A stretch of DNA of 64,000 bases from Sutcliffiella horikoshii (GTDB lineage Bacteria; Bacillota; Bacilli; Bacillales; Bacillaceae_I): positions 1,736,001 through 1,800,000 of the forward strand of contig NZ_CP020880.1 in assembly GCF_002157855.1 (NCBI RefSeq), in the 5' to 3' direction. Made by a program: the position numbers and the translations under genes. This document shows positions 47,040-56,771 of this stretch, one piece after another. The notes below the pieces were generated by a model that saw nothing but the letters and a program-made list of their open reading frames with translations, searched no databases and had not been told where the DNA came from. How positions within the stretch are numbered: position 1 is the stretch's first letter; the number at the start of each line of letters is the position of its first letter.

Positions 47040-47455
47040 TCCTCCCAATACTACACAATCTTACGGTAATTGACAATATCCTCAAGCAGTTAACAAGGAG
47101 GAAATTATTATCGTGAAAAAGGTTGAATAATGGGGTGGAGTTTGCTAGTAATATATAAGGGAAGTTTGTATTTAGCTTCTTCATTAGAGTGAAGAACTTC
47201 GACAAATCCTATTATATACCGTTTTATTACGCACGGGTTGCAATCTCTCTAGGTGACACAAATTAGTCATATTTTCTTCAAATATAATTCACAAAGTATT
47301 TAGCAAATGTGATTTAATATACAGAGAGAATGTTGCCAAGCACTTGTTGCTCGATATGTGGATAAAACCCGTATTATAGTGTGGTAGTGAAAACGCATTC
47401 ACATGCTCATTTGTACTTTCAAATGATTGCATTAAGGTTCAAAGGAGGAATATAA
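47040..47455 (+). promoter_or_regulatory. ctaA-ctaB divergent region
   Basis: About 410 bp without a regular gene. AAGGAGG at 47095-47101 precedes a 5-codon frame from GTG 47113, whose TAA overlaps the ATG (47130) of a 20-codon hydrophobic frame ending at 47192. TTGACA lies near 47070. AT-rich sequence from 47255 to 47330 may bind a respiratory regulator such as ResD; no box was assigned. No terminator was found. Confidence 0.4.
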
Positions 47456-48397
47456 ATGGCAAATTTGAGGACTTTGGACCAAGCGCCTGCTTCATTATCA
47501 GATGAACGTCCTCAAGGTATGGAAGTTGCTCCTTCAAAATGGAAAGACTTCTTAGCGCTAATTAAAATTGGAATTGTAAATTCCAATTTCATCACTACGT
47601 TTACCGGCCTCTGGTTAGCTATATATTTTACCCAGACAGATGGTTTTATCGCTAATTTGGATATTGTTCTTTTAACTATGATAGGATCTTCACTGGTAGT
47701 TGCAGGTTCCTGTAGTTTAAATAACTATATTGACAGAGATATTGATCATCTCATGTCTCGAACCAAAAACCGCCCTACCGTAACCGGAAGAATGAATCCA
47801 AAAGGAGCGCTTTATCTTGGTTTGTTCCTTACAGCAGTAGGAACCATCATCCTAGCTTTTACAACGATTACAGCAGCTGTAATCGGACTTATCGGGGCTT
47901 TCACCTATGTGGTTTTATATACAATGTGGTCAAAAAGGAGAAATACGCTTAACACTGTAATAGGAAGTGTGTCGGGTGCGGTGCCTCCGCTTATCGGATG
48001 GGCTGCAGTTGACCCGGGACTATCGTTGATTGCCTGGATATTATTTTTCATCATGTTTGTATGGCAAATACCACATTTCCTTGCCATCGCCATCCGAAGG
48101 TGCGAGGAATACCGAAATGCAGGCATTCCAATGCTTCCTGTTGTTCATGGCTTTGATATAACAAGAAGACAAATGCTTGTATGGGTTGCCTGTTTATTGC
48201 CGCTACCTTTTTGGTTGTTTGACCTTGGAGCGGGATTAATCGTACTTGCGACTCTGTTGAATTTAGGCTGGCTTGCGCTGAGCATAGCCGGTTTCAGGAT
48301 GAAGGATGGAATGAAATGGGCAACATTAATGTTTGTCTATTCATTAAATTATCTAACTATCTTATTTGTTTCCATGATCATCGTGACCATCTTTTAA
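47456..48397 (+). CDS. ctaB: Protoheme IX farnesyltransferase (heme O synthase)
   Basis: The 313-aa UbiA-type prenyltransferase has about nine transmembrane helices and the Asp-rich [19 protein letters not shown] (motif 1) and second motif around [19 protein letters not shown]. It adds a farnesyl group to heme B. The soluble N-terminal ~30 residues are normal. AAGGAGGAAT precedes ATG. It ends with a moderate terminator before ctaC. Confidence 0.97.
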   Translation: MANLRTLDQAPASLSDERPQGMEVAPSKWKDFLALIKIGIVNSNFITTFTGLWLAIYFTQTDGFIANLDIVLLTMIGSSLVVAGSCSLNNYIDRDIDHLMSRTKNRPTVTGRMNPKGALYLGLFLTAVGTIILAFTTITAAVIGLIGAFTYVVLYTMWSKRRNTLNTVIGSVSGAVPPLIGWAAVDPGLSLIAWILFFIMFVWQIPHFLAIAIRRCEEYRNAGIPMLPVVHGFDITRRQMLVWVACLLPLPFWLFDLGAGLIVLATLLNLGWLALSIAGFRMKDGMKWATLMFVYSLNYLTILFVSMIIVTIF

Positions 48398-48432
48398 GAT
48401 CAAGGAATATATTTGTACAACAAGAAGAGAGC

Positions 48433-48473
48433 ACGACAGCTATTGCTTATAAAGGGTAGCTGTCTGTTTTCAC
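48433..48473 (+). terminator. Terminator-like hairpin after ctaB
   Basis: GACAGCTA pairing TAGCTGTC, then TGTTTTC. The remaining gap to ctaC (48474-48692) shows no gene and probably holds the ctaC promoter. Confidence 0.7.
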
Positions 48474-48692
48474 GCACAACACCTCAAAATTTAAGGGTGA
48501 AATTACATAACCTGTGGTATAGTAAACAATGGGTGCGAAATTTGTCCTTTTGAGGTAAAAAGTGTATAGCTGGTATGGTGAAAACCGATTGGCTCTATAA
48601 TTTGTGATTAGATTCTTTCTCTAAGCTTTGAAGGAATTTATCAATACATTCTACTTCACTCACTAAATATGAAAGAGGGGTTTGATTAGGCT

Positions 48693-49754
48693 ATGAAGAA
48701 ATGGCTACCTAATTGGCGTATAGTATCACTTTTCAGTGTAATGGCGCTATTCTTAGCAGGCTGTGGTAAACCGTTCTTATCTACACTTCAGCCAGTAGGT
48801 GAAGTGGCAGATATGCAAAAATCACTGATTTTGTTAAGCTCAGCAATTATGATTCTTGTAGTAGTTGTGGTTTCTATTATCTTCGTTTACGTTGTGGTGA
48901 AATTCCGCCAGCGTAAAGGCGATAAAGAAATAATTCCAAAGCAAGTGGAAGGAAGCCACAAGCTTGAAATCACCTGGACTGTTATTCCGATTTTATTACT
49001 TTTAATCTTAGCAGTTCCAACTGTATCTTACACTTTCAACCTAGCTGATGTCAGCGAAATGGATAAGGAAGAGTCTGATGCACTTGTAGTAAACGTTACT
49101 GCACATTTGTACTGGTGGGAGTTTGAATACCCAGAGTATGGAGTTGTAACAAGTCAAGACCTTTACGTACCGACAGATGAGAATGTTTACTTCAACTTGG
49201 AAGCAAGTCAAGTAAAGCACTCATTCTGGATTCCTTCTGCGGGAGGGAAAATGGATACAAACACGGACAACGTTAACCGTTTCTGGTTGAACTTCGATTC
49301 AGAGCGCGTTGGTCAAGCTGAAAACCTATTCCACGGTAAATGTGCCGAGTTGTGTGGGCCTTCCCATGCATTGATGGATTTCAAAGTGAAAACCATGCCT
49401 CGTGAAGATTTTGATCAGTGGATTGAAAACATGCAAGGCAAAGAGCATGCTGCAGATACTGATCTTGCGCAAGCTGGTGAAGAAATCTTCAACCAAAGCT
49501 GTATCACATGTCACGCGGTTGGTGCAGATGCACAAGCTGATGCTGGGGTTGCACCTAACTTAACAAACTTCGGAGACCGTACTAAAATTGCAGGTATATT
49601 AGACCATTCTCCAGCAAATCTGGAAAAATGGTTGAAAAATCCTGAAGAAGTTAAACCAGCAAACTTGATGACAAATACTTACGGTAACTTAAATCAAGAA
49701 GAGGTTGACGCTCTTGTTGAATATTTAATGTCATTAAAAGTGGACGAAGAATAG
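48693..49754 (+). CDS. ctaC: Cytochrome c oxidase subunit II (caa3-type)
   Basis: The 353-aa lipoprotein-like subunit has a signal peptide with lipobox FLAGC (C24), two transmembrane helices (~43-67, 92-112), a cupredoxin domain with CuA ligands (VKHSFWIP and HGKCAELCGPSHALM) and a C-terminal cytochrome c domain with heme motif CITCH and axial Met in PANLMTNTY. The fused cytochrome c defines caa3 oxidase. It starts the ctaCDEF cluster; AAAGAGGGG precedes ATG. Confidence 0.98.
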   Translation: MKKWLPNWRIVSLFSVMALFLAGCGKPFLSTLQPVGEVADMQKSLILLSSAIMILVVVVVSIIFVYVVVKFRQRKGDKEIIPKQVEGSHKLEITWTVIPILLLLILAVPTVSYTFNLADVSEMDKEESDALVVNVTAHLYWWEFEYPEYGVVTSQDLYVPTDENVYFNLEASQVKHSFWIPSAGGKMDTNTDNVNRFWLNFDSERVGQAENLFHGKCAELCGPSHALMDFKVKTMPREDFDQWIENMQGKEHAADTDLAQAGEEIFNQSCITCHAVGADAQADAGVAPNLTNFGDRTKIAGILDHSPANLEKWLKNPEEVKPANLMTNTYGNLNQEEVDALVEYLMSLKVDEE

Positions 49755-49779
49755 ATTTTACAGAAAGGGAGGTTACATT

Positions 49780-51651
49780 GTGAGTACGTTAGCACAGAAA
49801 AAAGGCTTTGGCGCAACAGTATGGGATTACCTGACAACAGTAGACCATAAGAAAATCGCCATCCTTTACCTTATTGCCGGCGGTTTCTTCTTTATCGTCG
49901 GTGGCTTGGAAGCGATGTTTATTCGTATCCAGCTGGCAGTACCAAATAATGATTTTTTAGCTGCAGGCCTTTATAATGAAATACTTACTATGCACGGAAC
50001 AACAATGATTTTCCTGGCAGCTATGCCATTATTGTTTGCGTTTATGAACGCAGCTGTTCCTTTACAAATCGGTGCACGTGACGTTGCATTCCCATTCATC
50101 AACGCACTAGGTTTTTGGTTGTTCTTCTTCGGAGGAGTATTCCTGAACATGAGTTGGTTCTTAGGTGGAGCACCTGATGCTGGTTGGACTTCTTATGCAT
50201 CGCTTTCAATGGCATCTGATGGCCATGGGATTGACTTTTATGCGTTAGGACTTCAAATATCGGGTATTGGTACACTAATTGGTGGTATTAACTTCCTTGT
50301 TACAATCATCAACATGCGTGCACCTGGTATGACTTATATGCGTATGCCATTATTCACATGGTCTACGTTTGTAGCATCTGCTTTAATTCTTTTTGCTTTC
50401 CCTCCATTAACTGTAGGGTTGGCATTAATGATGTTTGACCGCCTATTCGGAACAGCTTTCTTTGATCCGAACCTCGGTGGTAACACAGTAATCTGGGAGC
50501 ATTTATTCTGGATTTTCGGACATCCTGAAGTTTACATCTTAATCTTACCGGCATTCGGTATTTTCTCTGATGTATTCTCTACTTTCTCTAAGAAACGTCT
50601 GTTCGGATACTCTTCCATGGTATTTGCAACAGTATTAATCGGTTTCTTAGGATTCATGGTATGGGCTCACCATATGTTCACAACAGGTCTTGGACCGATT
50701 GCGAACGCAATCTTTGCGGTGGCAACTATGGCAATTGCCGTACCAACTGGTATTAAAATCTTTAACTGGATGTTCACAATGTGGGGCGGACAGTTACAAA
50801 TCAATACAGCAATGCTTTGGTCAGTAGCATTTATTCCTACTTTCGTACTTGGTGGGGTAACAGGGGTAATGCTAGCTTCAGCTGCAGCTGACTATCAGTA
50901 CCACGATTCTTATTTTGTAGTAGCTCACTTCCACTACGTAATCGTAGGTGGGGTAGTGTTTGGTCTATTCGCTGGACTTCACTACTGGTGGCCGAAGATT
51001 TTCGGTAAAATTCTAGATGAGACTCTAGGAAAGATTACTTTCTGGTTATTCTTTATTGGTTTCCATTTAACATTCTTTATCCAACATTTCCTTGGACTAA
51101 TGGGGATGCCACGTCGTGTATTCACATTCGGTAAGGATTTAGGTTGGGAACTTGGAAACTTAGTTAGTTCCATTGGTGCTATTTTCATGGCACTTGCAAC
51201 AGTTGTCTTATTCATTAATATCGTAAAGACTGCTTTAAGCAAGCAGACGGTAGCTGGCGATGCTTGGGGCTATGGCCGTACATTAGAATGGTCCATTCCT
51301 TCACCACCACCAGAGCACAACTTTACGCAAACACCACTTGTTCGTGGACTTGATCCGTTATGGGTTGAGAAGATGGAAGGTAAAAAAGGCATGACGCCTG
51401 CAGAACCAATCGGAGACATTCATATGCCAAACGGTTCTATTCTTCCGTTCATTATTTCATTAGGTTTATTTATCGCAGCATTTGGTGTTATGTATAGAGC
51501 TGATTATTCATGGGGTCTTCCATTGATGATCATTGGTCTATTAGTAACATTTGGTGCCATGTTCTTCCGTTCTATAATTGACGATCATGGATATCATATT
51601 CATAAAGAAGATCTTCTTGCTGAAGATGATGACAAGGGGGCGAAGCTATAA
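49780..51651 (+). CDS. ctaD: Cytochrome c oxidase subunit I
   Basis: The 623-aa subunit has about 14 transmembrane helices, heme ligands (LTMHGTTM; VAHFHYVIVGG), the CuB/cross-linked His-Tyr motif FGHPEVYI and HH pair (WAHHMF). It carries out O2 reduction and proton pumping. GTG 49780 follows GGGAGG. The stop overlaps the ctaE start (TAATG), so the two are translationally coupled. Confidence 0.98.
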   Translation: MSTLAQKKGFGATVWDYLTTVDHKKIAILYLIAGGFFFIVGGLEAMFIRIQLAVPNNDFLAAGLYNEILTMHGTTMIFLAAMPLLFAFMNAAVPLQIGARDVAFPFINALGFWLFFFGGVFLNMSWFLGGAPDAGWTSYASLSMASDGHGIDFYALGLQISGIGTLIGGINFLVTIINMRAPGMTYMRMPLFTWSTFVASALILFAFPPLTVGLALMMFDRLFGTAFFDPNLGGNTVIWEHLFWIFGHPEVYILILPAFGIFSDVFSTFSKKRLFGYSSMVFATVLIGFLGFMVWAHHMFTTGLGPIANAIFAVATMAIAVPTGIKIFNWMFTMWGGQLQINTAMLWSVAFIPTFVLGGVTGVMLASAAADYQYHDSYFVVAHFHYVIVGGVVFGLFAGLHYWWPKIFGKILDETLGKITFWLFFIGFHLTFFIQHFLGLMGMPRRVFTFGKDLGWELGNLVSSIGAIFMALATVVLFINIVKTALSKQTVAGDAWGYGRTLEWSIPSPPPEHNFTQTPLVRGLDPLWVEKMEGKKGMTPAEPIGDIHMPNGSILPFIISLGLFIAAFGVMYRADYSWGLPLMIIGLLVTFGAMFFRSIIDDHGYHIHKEDLLAEDDDKGAKL

Positions 51652-52274
51652 TGCATACAGAAGAAAAATTCACAGCAGAAACTTTCCCAGCTTCGCCTGA
51701 AAAGGCGACCCTTGAAGGCAAAAACAAGTTTTTAGGCTTCTGGCTTTTCCTAGGTGGAGAGACCGTACTTTTTGCTTCATTGTTTGCAACTTATTTAGCT
51801 TTAAGTGGACCTGATTCTATTGTTTCTGGTCCGGACCAAAAAGAATTATTTGATTTAGCACTGGTCTTTGCTGCTACGATGATTCTTTTAACAAGTTCTT
51901 TAACAAGTGTGTACGCAATGTACCACATGAAAAACTTCAACTTCAAAAAGATGCAATTGTGGATGGGTATCACATGGCTTCTTGGATTATCTTTCTTAAT
52001 CTTAGAGATCTATGAGTTCAATCATTATATCCATTTAGGCCATACAATTACTAGTAGTGCATTTGGTTCTGCATTCTACGTATTAGTTGGTACTCACGGT
52101 GCCCACGTATTCTTTGGTTTACTTTGGATTGGAACTCTTTTAATCCGTAACATGAGACGTGGTTTGGATCTATACAATGCTCCTAAGTTCTATGTAGCAT
52201 CTCTATACTGGCACTTTATCGACGTTGTATGGTTATTCATCTTTACTGTTGTATATTTAATGGGATTGGTGTGA
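51651..52274 (+). CDS. ctaE: Cytochrome c oxidase subunit III
   Basis: The 207-aa subunit III has five transmembrane helices, with FLGFWLFLGGETVLFASLFATYLAL at the start, GTHGAHVFFGLLW and SLYWHFIDVVWLFIFTVVYL at the end. It starts within the ctaD stop codon, and ctaF follows after 6 bp. Confidence 0.97.
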   Translation: MHTEEKFTAETFPASPEKATLEGKNKFLGFWLFLGGETVLFASLFATYLALSGPDSIVSGPDQKELFDLALVFAATMILLTSSLTSVYAMYHMKNFNFKKMQLWMGITWLLGLSFLILEIYEFNHYIHLGHTITSSAFGSAFYVLVGTHGAHVFFGLLWIGTLLIRNMRRGLDLYNAPKFYVASLYWHFIDVVWLFIFTVVYLMGLV

Positions 52275-52280
52275 TGACTG

Positions 52281-52613
52281 ATGGCAAATACTCAATCAAA
52301 TACAGGTAACCCAAAAGTAGACTTAGAATTCCGTCGCAAAAAGAATAAGGAAGAAATGAAATACCAGGTTGTATCCTTCGTATTGATGATTTTCCTTACT
52401 CTACTTGCATTCCTTGCAGTAGGAGCAGAGATGTCCAAGTACTTTATCGTACCGTTCATCATCTTGATGGCAATCGTACAGTGTATTTTCCAACTTTACT
52501 ATTTCATGCATATGAACCATAAAGGGCATGAAACTCCAGCATTATTCTTATATTCTGGATTGGCAGTTGGATTAATTACAATCTTGGCATTTACTACTAT
52601 CATCTGGTGGTAA
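52281..52613 (+). CDS. ctaF: Cytochrome c oxidase subunit IVB
   Basis: The 110-aa small subunit has three transmembrane helices (~28-50, 54-76, 84-108) after a charged N-terminus (DLEFRRKKNKEEMKYQ). MQLYYFMHMNHKGHE-type loop (FQLYYFMHMNHKGHE) is typical of Bacillus CtaF. Last gene before a strong terminator. Confidence 0.95.
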   Translation: MANTQSNTGNPKVDLEFRRKKNKEEMKYQVVSFVLMIFLTLLAFLAVGAEMSKYFIVPFIILMAIVQCIFQLYYFMHMNHKGHETPALFLYSGLAVGLITILAFTTIIWW

Positions 52614-52617
52614 AACA

Positions 52618-52658
52618 AAACAAAAAGGCAGCCCTTAGTGGCTGTCTTTTTGTTTTTT
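52618..52658 (+). terminator. Terminator after ctaF
   Basis: AAAAAGGCAGCC pairing GGCTGTCTTTTTG, then TTTTTT. Confidence 0.93.
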
Positions 52659-52689
52659 AGGAAATTATAAAATAGATGATGACACCGGA

Positions 52690-52820
52690 ATGAGGACCTC
52701 GATGACGAGAATTCAGGAAAAGAGAAGTCCTCATCGCTCGTATGAAGACATCAGTTACGGGAAATCAGGGGGAGAGAAGACCTCATCGCTCGTATGAAGA
52801 CATCAGTTACGGGAAATCAG
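52690..52820. repeat. 52-bp tandem repeat array, left part
   Basis: One degenerate and two good units left of the IS. TCATCGCTCG anchors start at 52731 and 52783 (52 bp). Each unit contains GTCCTCAT or GACCTCAT and ATGAAGAC arms flanking CGCTCGT, a potential hairpin. The period is not a multiple of three, so the array is not a coding repeat. Confidence 0.9.
52813..52820. repeat. IS target-site duplication, left
   Basis: GAAATCAG, 8 bp, repeated at 54319-54326. Confidence 0.92.
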
Positions 52821-54318
52821 AGTCAAGTCCATATTAATGTGTAAAAATAGTTACAATGAGATCTAATGCTAAATGTGTTATGGGGTTATGTTTTCAGGTC
52901 TTGTTCTTCTTAAAGGTTTAGGGTGTATTCTTTACCCCCTAGGGGGTAAAATTTTCCCTTTTTATGGCCCAGTCACTGTAAGCGCTTTTTTATTAACAAA
53001 CATTAATGTGACAGTTCACATAATTCCGTTTAGGGAATTAAAAAACTATTTTACTTAGATATGGTGTATATACTTTGACTTACTCCATTCTTCCTCCATT
53101 TTCATCAGTACAGATCCAATTATACGTATTGCAGATTGATCGTTCGGGAAAATTTGAATTACCCTTTCTCTTCTCCTTATTTCCCTATTTACTCTTTCTA
53201 GCATATTGGTTGTACGTAAGTGTTTGTGAAGCTCAGCTTTTTGAGAATGAAACTGCATTGCATCTTCAAAGCCAGCATCCAACGTTTCAATTACCTTAGT
53301 AAACCCTTTTACTTCGTAATACTTCTCAATAAAGTCGCGCTTCAGTTCTCGGCTCAATTTAATGTTGGATGTTCTAAAGATTTCCTTGAGTTCTGTTTTT
53401 GCTTCTGAAGAGTTTTTCTTAGGAAAGGAGTCCATTATATTCCTAAGAAAATGAACACAACACCTTTGCCAAGAGGTTCCTAAAAAGGATTCTTTTATAG
53501 CAGCCACTAACCCTGCATGTGCATCAGAAATCACCATCTTAGGTGATTGTATCCCTCTTGATTTTAGGTGATCAAAGAAATTAGACCAACTTTCTTCTGA
53601 TTCCCCATGGGTAACCCTTAACCCAATAATCTCTCTATGTCCTTCTTCGTTTACACCGCAAGCTATAAGTACTCCTTTTGAAACAACCCTATCGTTCTCA
53701 CGAACTTTAATATACATGGCATCAACATATATGTATGGATAATAAAGGGTGTTTAGTGGGCGGTTTCTCCACTCATTAACTATTGGATCCAATGATTTAG
53801 TGAGGTTAGATACTAGTGATTTAGATACACCTTTTCCACACAGTTCTTCTACAATCTTGGTAACTTTACGAGTTGAGACTCCATTTACAACCATCTCAAT
53901 CATAGAAAGAATTAGAGCTTGTTCGCATCGCTCATACTTTTGGAATACAGAAGTTGAAAATTCACCATCACGAGTTCGGGGAACCTTTAATGTGAGTGAG
54001 CCAGTGCCGGTAATTAATTCTCGTTCATAGTAGCCATTCCGATATCCTCTGCGGTCATCCGTTCTCTCGTGAGAGAGAGCATTAATATATTCGTCCCTTT
54101 CTTTCTCCATAAGCGAATTCAATACAAGGGCTAAAGATGCTTTTACCGGGGATCCTAAAGAGCTTTTTTCTACCTCGGCTTTAAGTTGTTCCAAATTTAT
54201 AGTAATATTAATGTTGGTCATTATCATTGCCTCCGTGTGTGATTGTTTTTCGTCGAACACATTGTAACACGGACATTGATAATGGCCTTTCTTTTTACAC
54301 AATTATATAGACTTAATC
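52821..54318 (-). mobile_element. IS256-family insertion sequence
   Basis: 1498-bp element containing one transposase gene. Terminal inverted repeats of about 27 bp begin AGTCAAGTCCATATTAAT on the left and, read inward on the minus strand, GATTAAGTCTATATAATT on the right, both running into GTGTAAAAA. It is flanked by GAAATCAG duplications. Removing the element plus one duplication restores an exact 52-bp register in the host tandem array, which confirms the ends. Confidence 0.95.
53055..54221 (-). CDS. IS256-family transposase
   Basis: The ~388-aa mutator-type DDE transposase has first acidic residue in YIYVDAMYIKVREN, second in MVISDAHAGLVAAI, the SWQRCCVHFLRN region, and a C-terminal TTNMLERVNREIRRRERVIQIFPN containing the Glu. 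The open frame reaches 54302, but ATG 54221 has GGAGG at 8 bp and gives the family length. The frame is intact, so the element may be active. Confidence 0.96.
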   Translation of the reverse strand: MTNINITINLEQLKAEVEKSSLGSPVKASLALVLNSLMEKERDEYINALSHERTDDRRGYRNGYYERELITGTGSLTLKVPRTRDGEFSTSVFQKYERCEQALILSMIEMVVNGVSTRKVTKIVEELCGKGVSKSLVSNLTKSLDPIVNEWRNRPLNTLYYPYIYVDAMYIKVRENDRVVSKGVLIACGVNEEGHREIIGLRVTHGESEESWSNFFDHLKSRGIQSPKMVISDAHAGLVAAIKESFLGTSWQRCCVHFLRNIMDSFPKKNSSEAKTELKEIFRTSNIKLSRELKRDFIEKYYEVKGFTKVIETLDAGFEDAMQFHSQKAELHKHLRTTNMLERVNREIRRRERVIQIFPNDQSAIRIIGSVLMKMEEEWSKSKYIHHI

Positions 54319-54560
54319 GAAATCAGGGGGAGAGAAGACCTCATCGCTCGTATGAAGACATCAGTTATGGGAATTCAGGAGAAGAGAAGTCCTCATCGCT
54401 CGTATGAAGACATCAGTGACGGGAAATCAGGGGGAGAGAAGTTCTCATCGCTCGTATGAAGACATCAGTTACGGGAAATCAGGGGGAGAGAAGTTCTCAT
54501 CGCCCGTACGAAACCTCAGTGATGGGAATTCAGGAGGAGAGAAGTCCTCATCGCCAATTT
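54319..54560. repeat. 52-bp tandem repeat array, right part
   Basis: Units with TCATCG anchors at 54341, 54393, 54445 and 54497 (exact 52-bp steps), with a degraded last unit at 54548. The first 8 bases are the right-hand target duplication. Units drift gradually from left to right. The 180 bp after the array (54561-54743) holds no gene; ACGTCC/GGACGT arms occur at about 54663-54708. Confidence 0.9.
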
Positions 54561-54743
54561 AAAGCCCTTAGTGATAAAGGATTTTATTGAAATAATCAAA
54601 TAGGAGCGCTAAGGGAAGATCCGGCCAAGGTCAATATTTCAAAACTATGCGAAAACCGAGAAAACGTCCCAAGAGATTATGATTTTGGAACGTGGTTTTA
54701 GGACGTGCTAGCGATTTTGTTCTTTAGTATAAGGATAGTACTG

Positions 54744-54867
54744 TTGATTTCCGTTCCAGGCGCTTCGCTTGCCTGCGGGCGGTCCGTGAGCCTCCTCGGC
54801 TTCGCCTGCGGGGTCTCACCTGTCCCTTCCTCCCGCGGGCGTCTGCGCGCCTTCCACTCCAATCAAC
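54744..54867 (-). repeat. Palindromic element, subtype A (pair 4)
   Basis: 124 bp, GTTGATT to AATCAAC; a clean consensus-like copy. 93 bp from its B partner. Confidence 0.92.
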
Positions 54868-54960
54868 AAGGTTAATTCGTTCACATTAGATCCTATATAT
54901 AAATAGGCAATTACCTGAGTTTCCTGTAATAGTGATTACACCTCTTTTACCTAATTTATA

Positions 54961-55069
54961 GCAGTGGATTGGAGCAAATGGCGGAGACTCCAGCGGGGGA
55001 GTAACGGTAGGTTGAGACCCTTAAAGCGTTGTGAGGAGGCTCAAGCACCGTCCCGCGGAAAGGAATAGC
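54961..55069 (+). repeat. Palindromic element, subtype B (pair 4, shortened)
   Basis: 109 bp. It has the left arm CAAATGGCGGAGACTCC and the core, but the right-hand GCGAAGCCATTTGCGG segment is deleted, so the second stem cannot form. No terminator hairpin follows. Confidence 0.85.
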
Positions 55070-55250
55070 GGCGATAGACCGACCACATATAGTTCATTTA
55101 AAATAGGAACATTGTCTAATTCATGACACTTTCTGTTAATCAGGGGTATCCTTTTTGTATCACATTGAACGAGCTTGGTCTTGTATAGTATAATATGGTT
55201 ATGCATAGTGAGACAGATTTAAGTCTCGATTAAATTGAGGTGACAGCATA

Positions 55251-56159
55251 ATGATTGGCAACTTGGATATGTTTGGATTCCAAGCTTTATGGAGTCCGTT
55301 TTTATTAATTTTCACCATTCTTACCATAGTATTATATTTGTATATAACAGGTAAAGGTAGACACCGCTTCAAGGACTCTGAGGAAATATCAAATAAGCAA
55401 CGAACATTTTTCCTCATCAGTATGATACTGTTTTACCTTGTAAAAGGATCTCCAGTTGATTTGTTATCTCATTTGATGTTAAGTGCACATATGACGCAAA
55501 TGGCGATATTATACTTGGTTATTCCGCCTATTTTACTGATGGGTATGCCTGCATGGGTTCTTAGAAAAATCATACATCTTCCGTTAGTAAAGCCGGTGTT
55601 CCGCTTTTTCTCAAAACCTCTTATTGCATTATTCGTTTTTAACGTATTGTTCTCTCTTTACCATATTCCAGTCGTATTTGATACGATAAAGGTTGATATG
55701 GTATATCATACAGCTTATACATCTGTTATGTTCTTAGGTGCGTTTATCATGTGGTGGCCACTGGTTAATCCACTTCCTGAAGAACAACGACTATCGGGCA
55801 TCAAGAAGATTGGTTATATCATGGCGGACGGTATGTTATTGACACCTGCTTGTGCCTTGATTATTTTCGCAGATCAGCCTTTATACTCAACGTATTCTGA
55901 AATGACGGCATGGTTGGCAGCACTTGCCTTGTGTGTACCGGCAGGAACCTTAAGTGGTCTTGATCTTGGTGGACCAGAGTTGTTCAATGCTTTACCATTG
56001 GTAGAAGATCAACAACTCGGCGGTGTTATCATGAAAATCATCCAAGAAATCATGTACGGCAGTATTTTAGCCTATGTATTCTTTGGCTGGGCAAAACGTG
56101 AACGAGAAAAAGACGAAATTGACCTAAACAAAGCCATGCACCCCAAAATGGTCGAGTAA
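55251..56159 (+). CDS. ctaG: Cytochrome c oxidase assembly factor CtaG
   Basis: The 302-aa membrane protein has about seven transmembrane helices and matches Bacillus CtaG (caa3_CtaG family): His-containing LSAHMTQMAILYLVIPPILLMGMPAWVLR and NVLFSLYHIPVVFD. It is needed for maturation of the caa3 oxidase, probably CuB delivery. TGAGGTGACAGC precedes ATG. It is separated from ctaF by 2.6 kb of repeats and the IS. Confidence 0.95.
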   Translation: MIGNLDMFGFQALWSPFLLIFTILTIVLYLYITGKGRHRFKDSEEISNKQRTFFLISMILFYLVKGSPVDLLSHLMLSAHMTQMAILYLVIPPILLMGMPAWVLRKIIHLPLVKPVFRFFSKPLIALFVFNVLFSLYHIPVVFDTIKVDMVYHTAYTSVMFLGAFIMWWPLVNPLPEEQRLSGIKKIGYIMADGMLLTPACALIIFADQPLYSTYSEMTAWLAALALCVPAGTLSGLDLGGPELFNALPLVEDQQLGGVIMKIIQEIMYGSILAYVFFGWAKREREKDEIDLNKAMHPKMVE

Positions 56160-56161
56160 AG

Positions 56162-56197
56162 GAAAAAACAGCAACACTATATGGTTGCTGTTTTTCT
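56162..56197 (+). terminator. Terminator after ctaG
   Basis: AAAACAGCAAC pairing GTTGCTGTTTTTC. Confidence 0.92.
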
Positions 56198-56300
56198 ATG
56201 TAGCATTATTACAAAATAATGAACATTTTATAATCATGTTGATTGATCGTGAAATGTTTCCTAAAATAAAGATGGAATAGAAGTACGAGAGGAGAACAAG

Positions 56301-56768
56301 ATGGATCACTCAATCCCAATTATGCCTACAATAAGTACATTCTTTATTGTACTGAGCGCCATATTTGTCGCGATAGGCTGGTACTTAATTAGCAAACGCA
56401 AAATTGAAGCACATAAAAAAGCCATGTTTTTTGCAGCTATCTTCGCCATTATTTTCTTTGTCATCTACGCATCAAGAACAATTTTTGTCGGCAATACCAG
56501 CTTTGGAGGACCTGATGACATAAAAGTGTATTATACAATCTTTTTACTTTTCCATATCACCCTTGCTACAATCGGGGCTGTCATGGGAATCATCACCCTA
56601 TGGACAGGCTACAAAAATAAGCTGGATAAGCATAGAAAACTTGGCCCGATAACCAGTATCATCTGGTTTTCTACCGCCATTACAGGCGTTGCAGTCTATA
56701 TGCTTTTATATGTAATTTATCAAGGCGGCGAAACAACTTCTGTTTTCAAAGCAATATTAGGCCTATAA
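56301..56768 (+). CDS. ctaM: DUF420 cytochrome oxidase maturation protein CtaM
   Basis: The 155-aa protein has four transmembrane helices and matches DUF420 (ISTFFIVLSAIFVAIGWYLISKRKIEAHKKAMFFAAIFA; YTIFLLFHITLATIGAVMGIITLW; HRKLGPITSIIWFSTAITGVAVYMLLYVIY). In S. aureus CtaM is needed for heme-copper oxidase function. Location after ctaG agrees. Confidence 0.9.
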   Translation: MDHSIPIMPTISTFFIVLSAIFVAIGWYLISKRKIEAHKKAMFFAAIFAIIFFVIYASRTIFVGNTSFGGPDDIKVYYTIFLLFHITLATIGAVMGIITLWTGYKNKLDKHRKLGPITSIIWFSTAITGVAVYMLLYVIYQGGETTSVFKAILGL

Positions 56769-56771
56769 GAA

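Noticed and set aside
52690-52820. 52-bp tandem array as a CRISPR or coding repeat
   Set aside because: The whole unit is conserved with no variable spacer, and 52 is not a multiple of three.
53055-53408. Plus-strand ORFs inside the IS
   Set aside because: Antisense shadows of the transposase gene.
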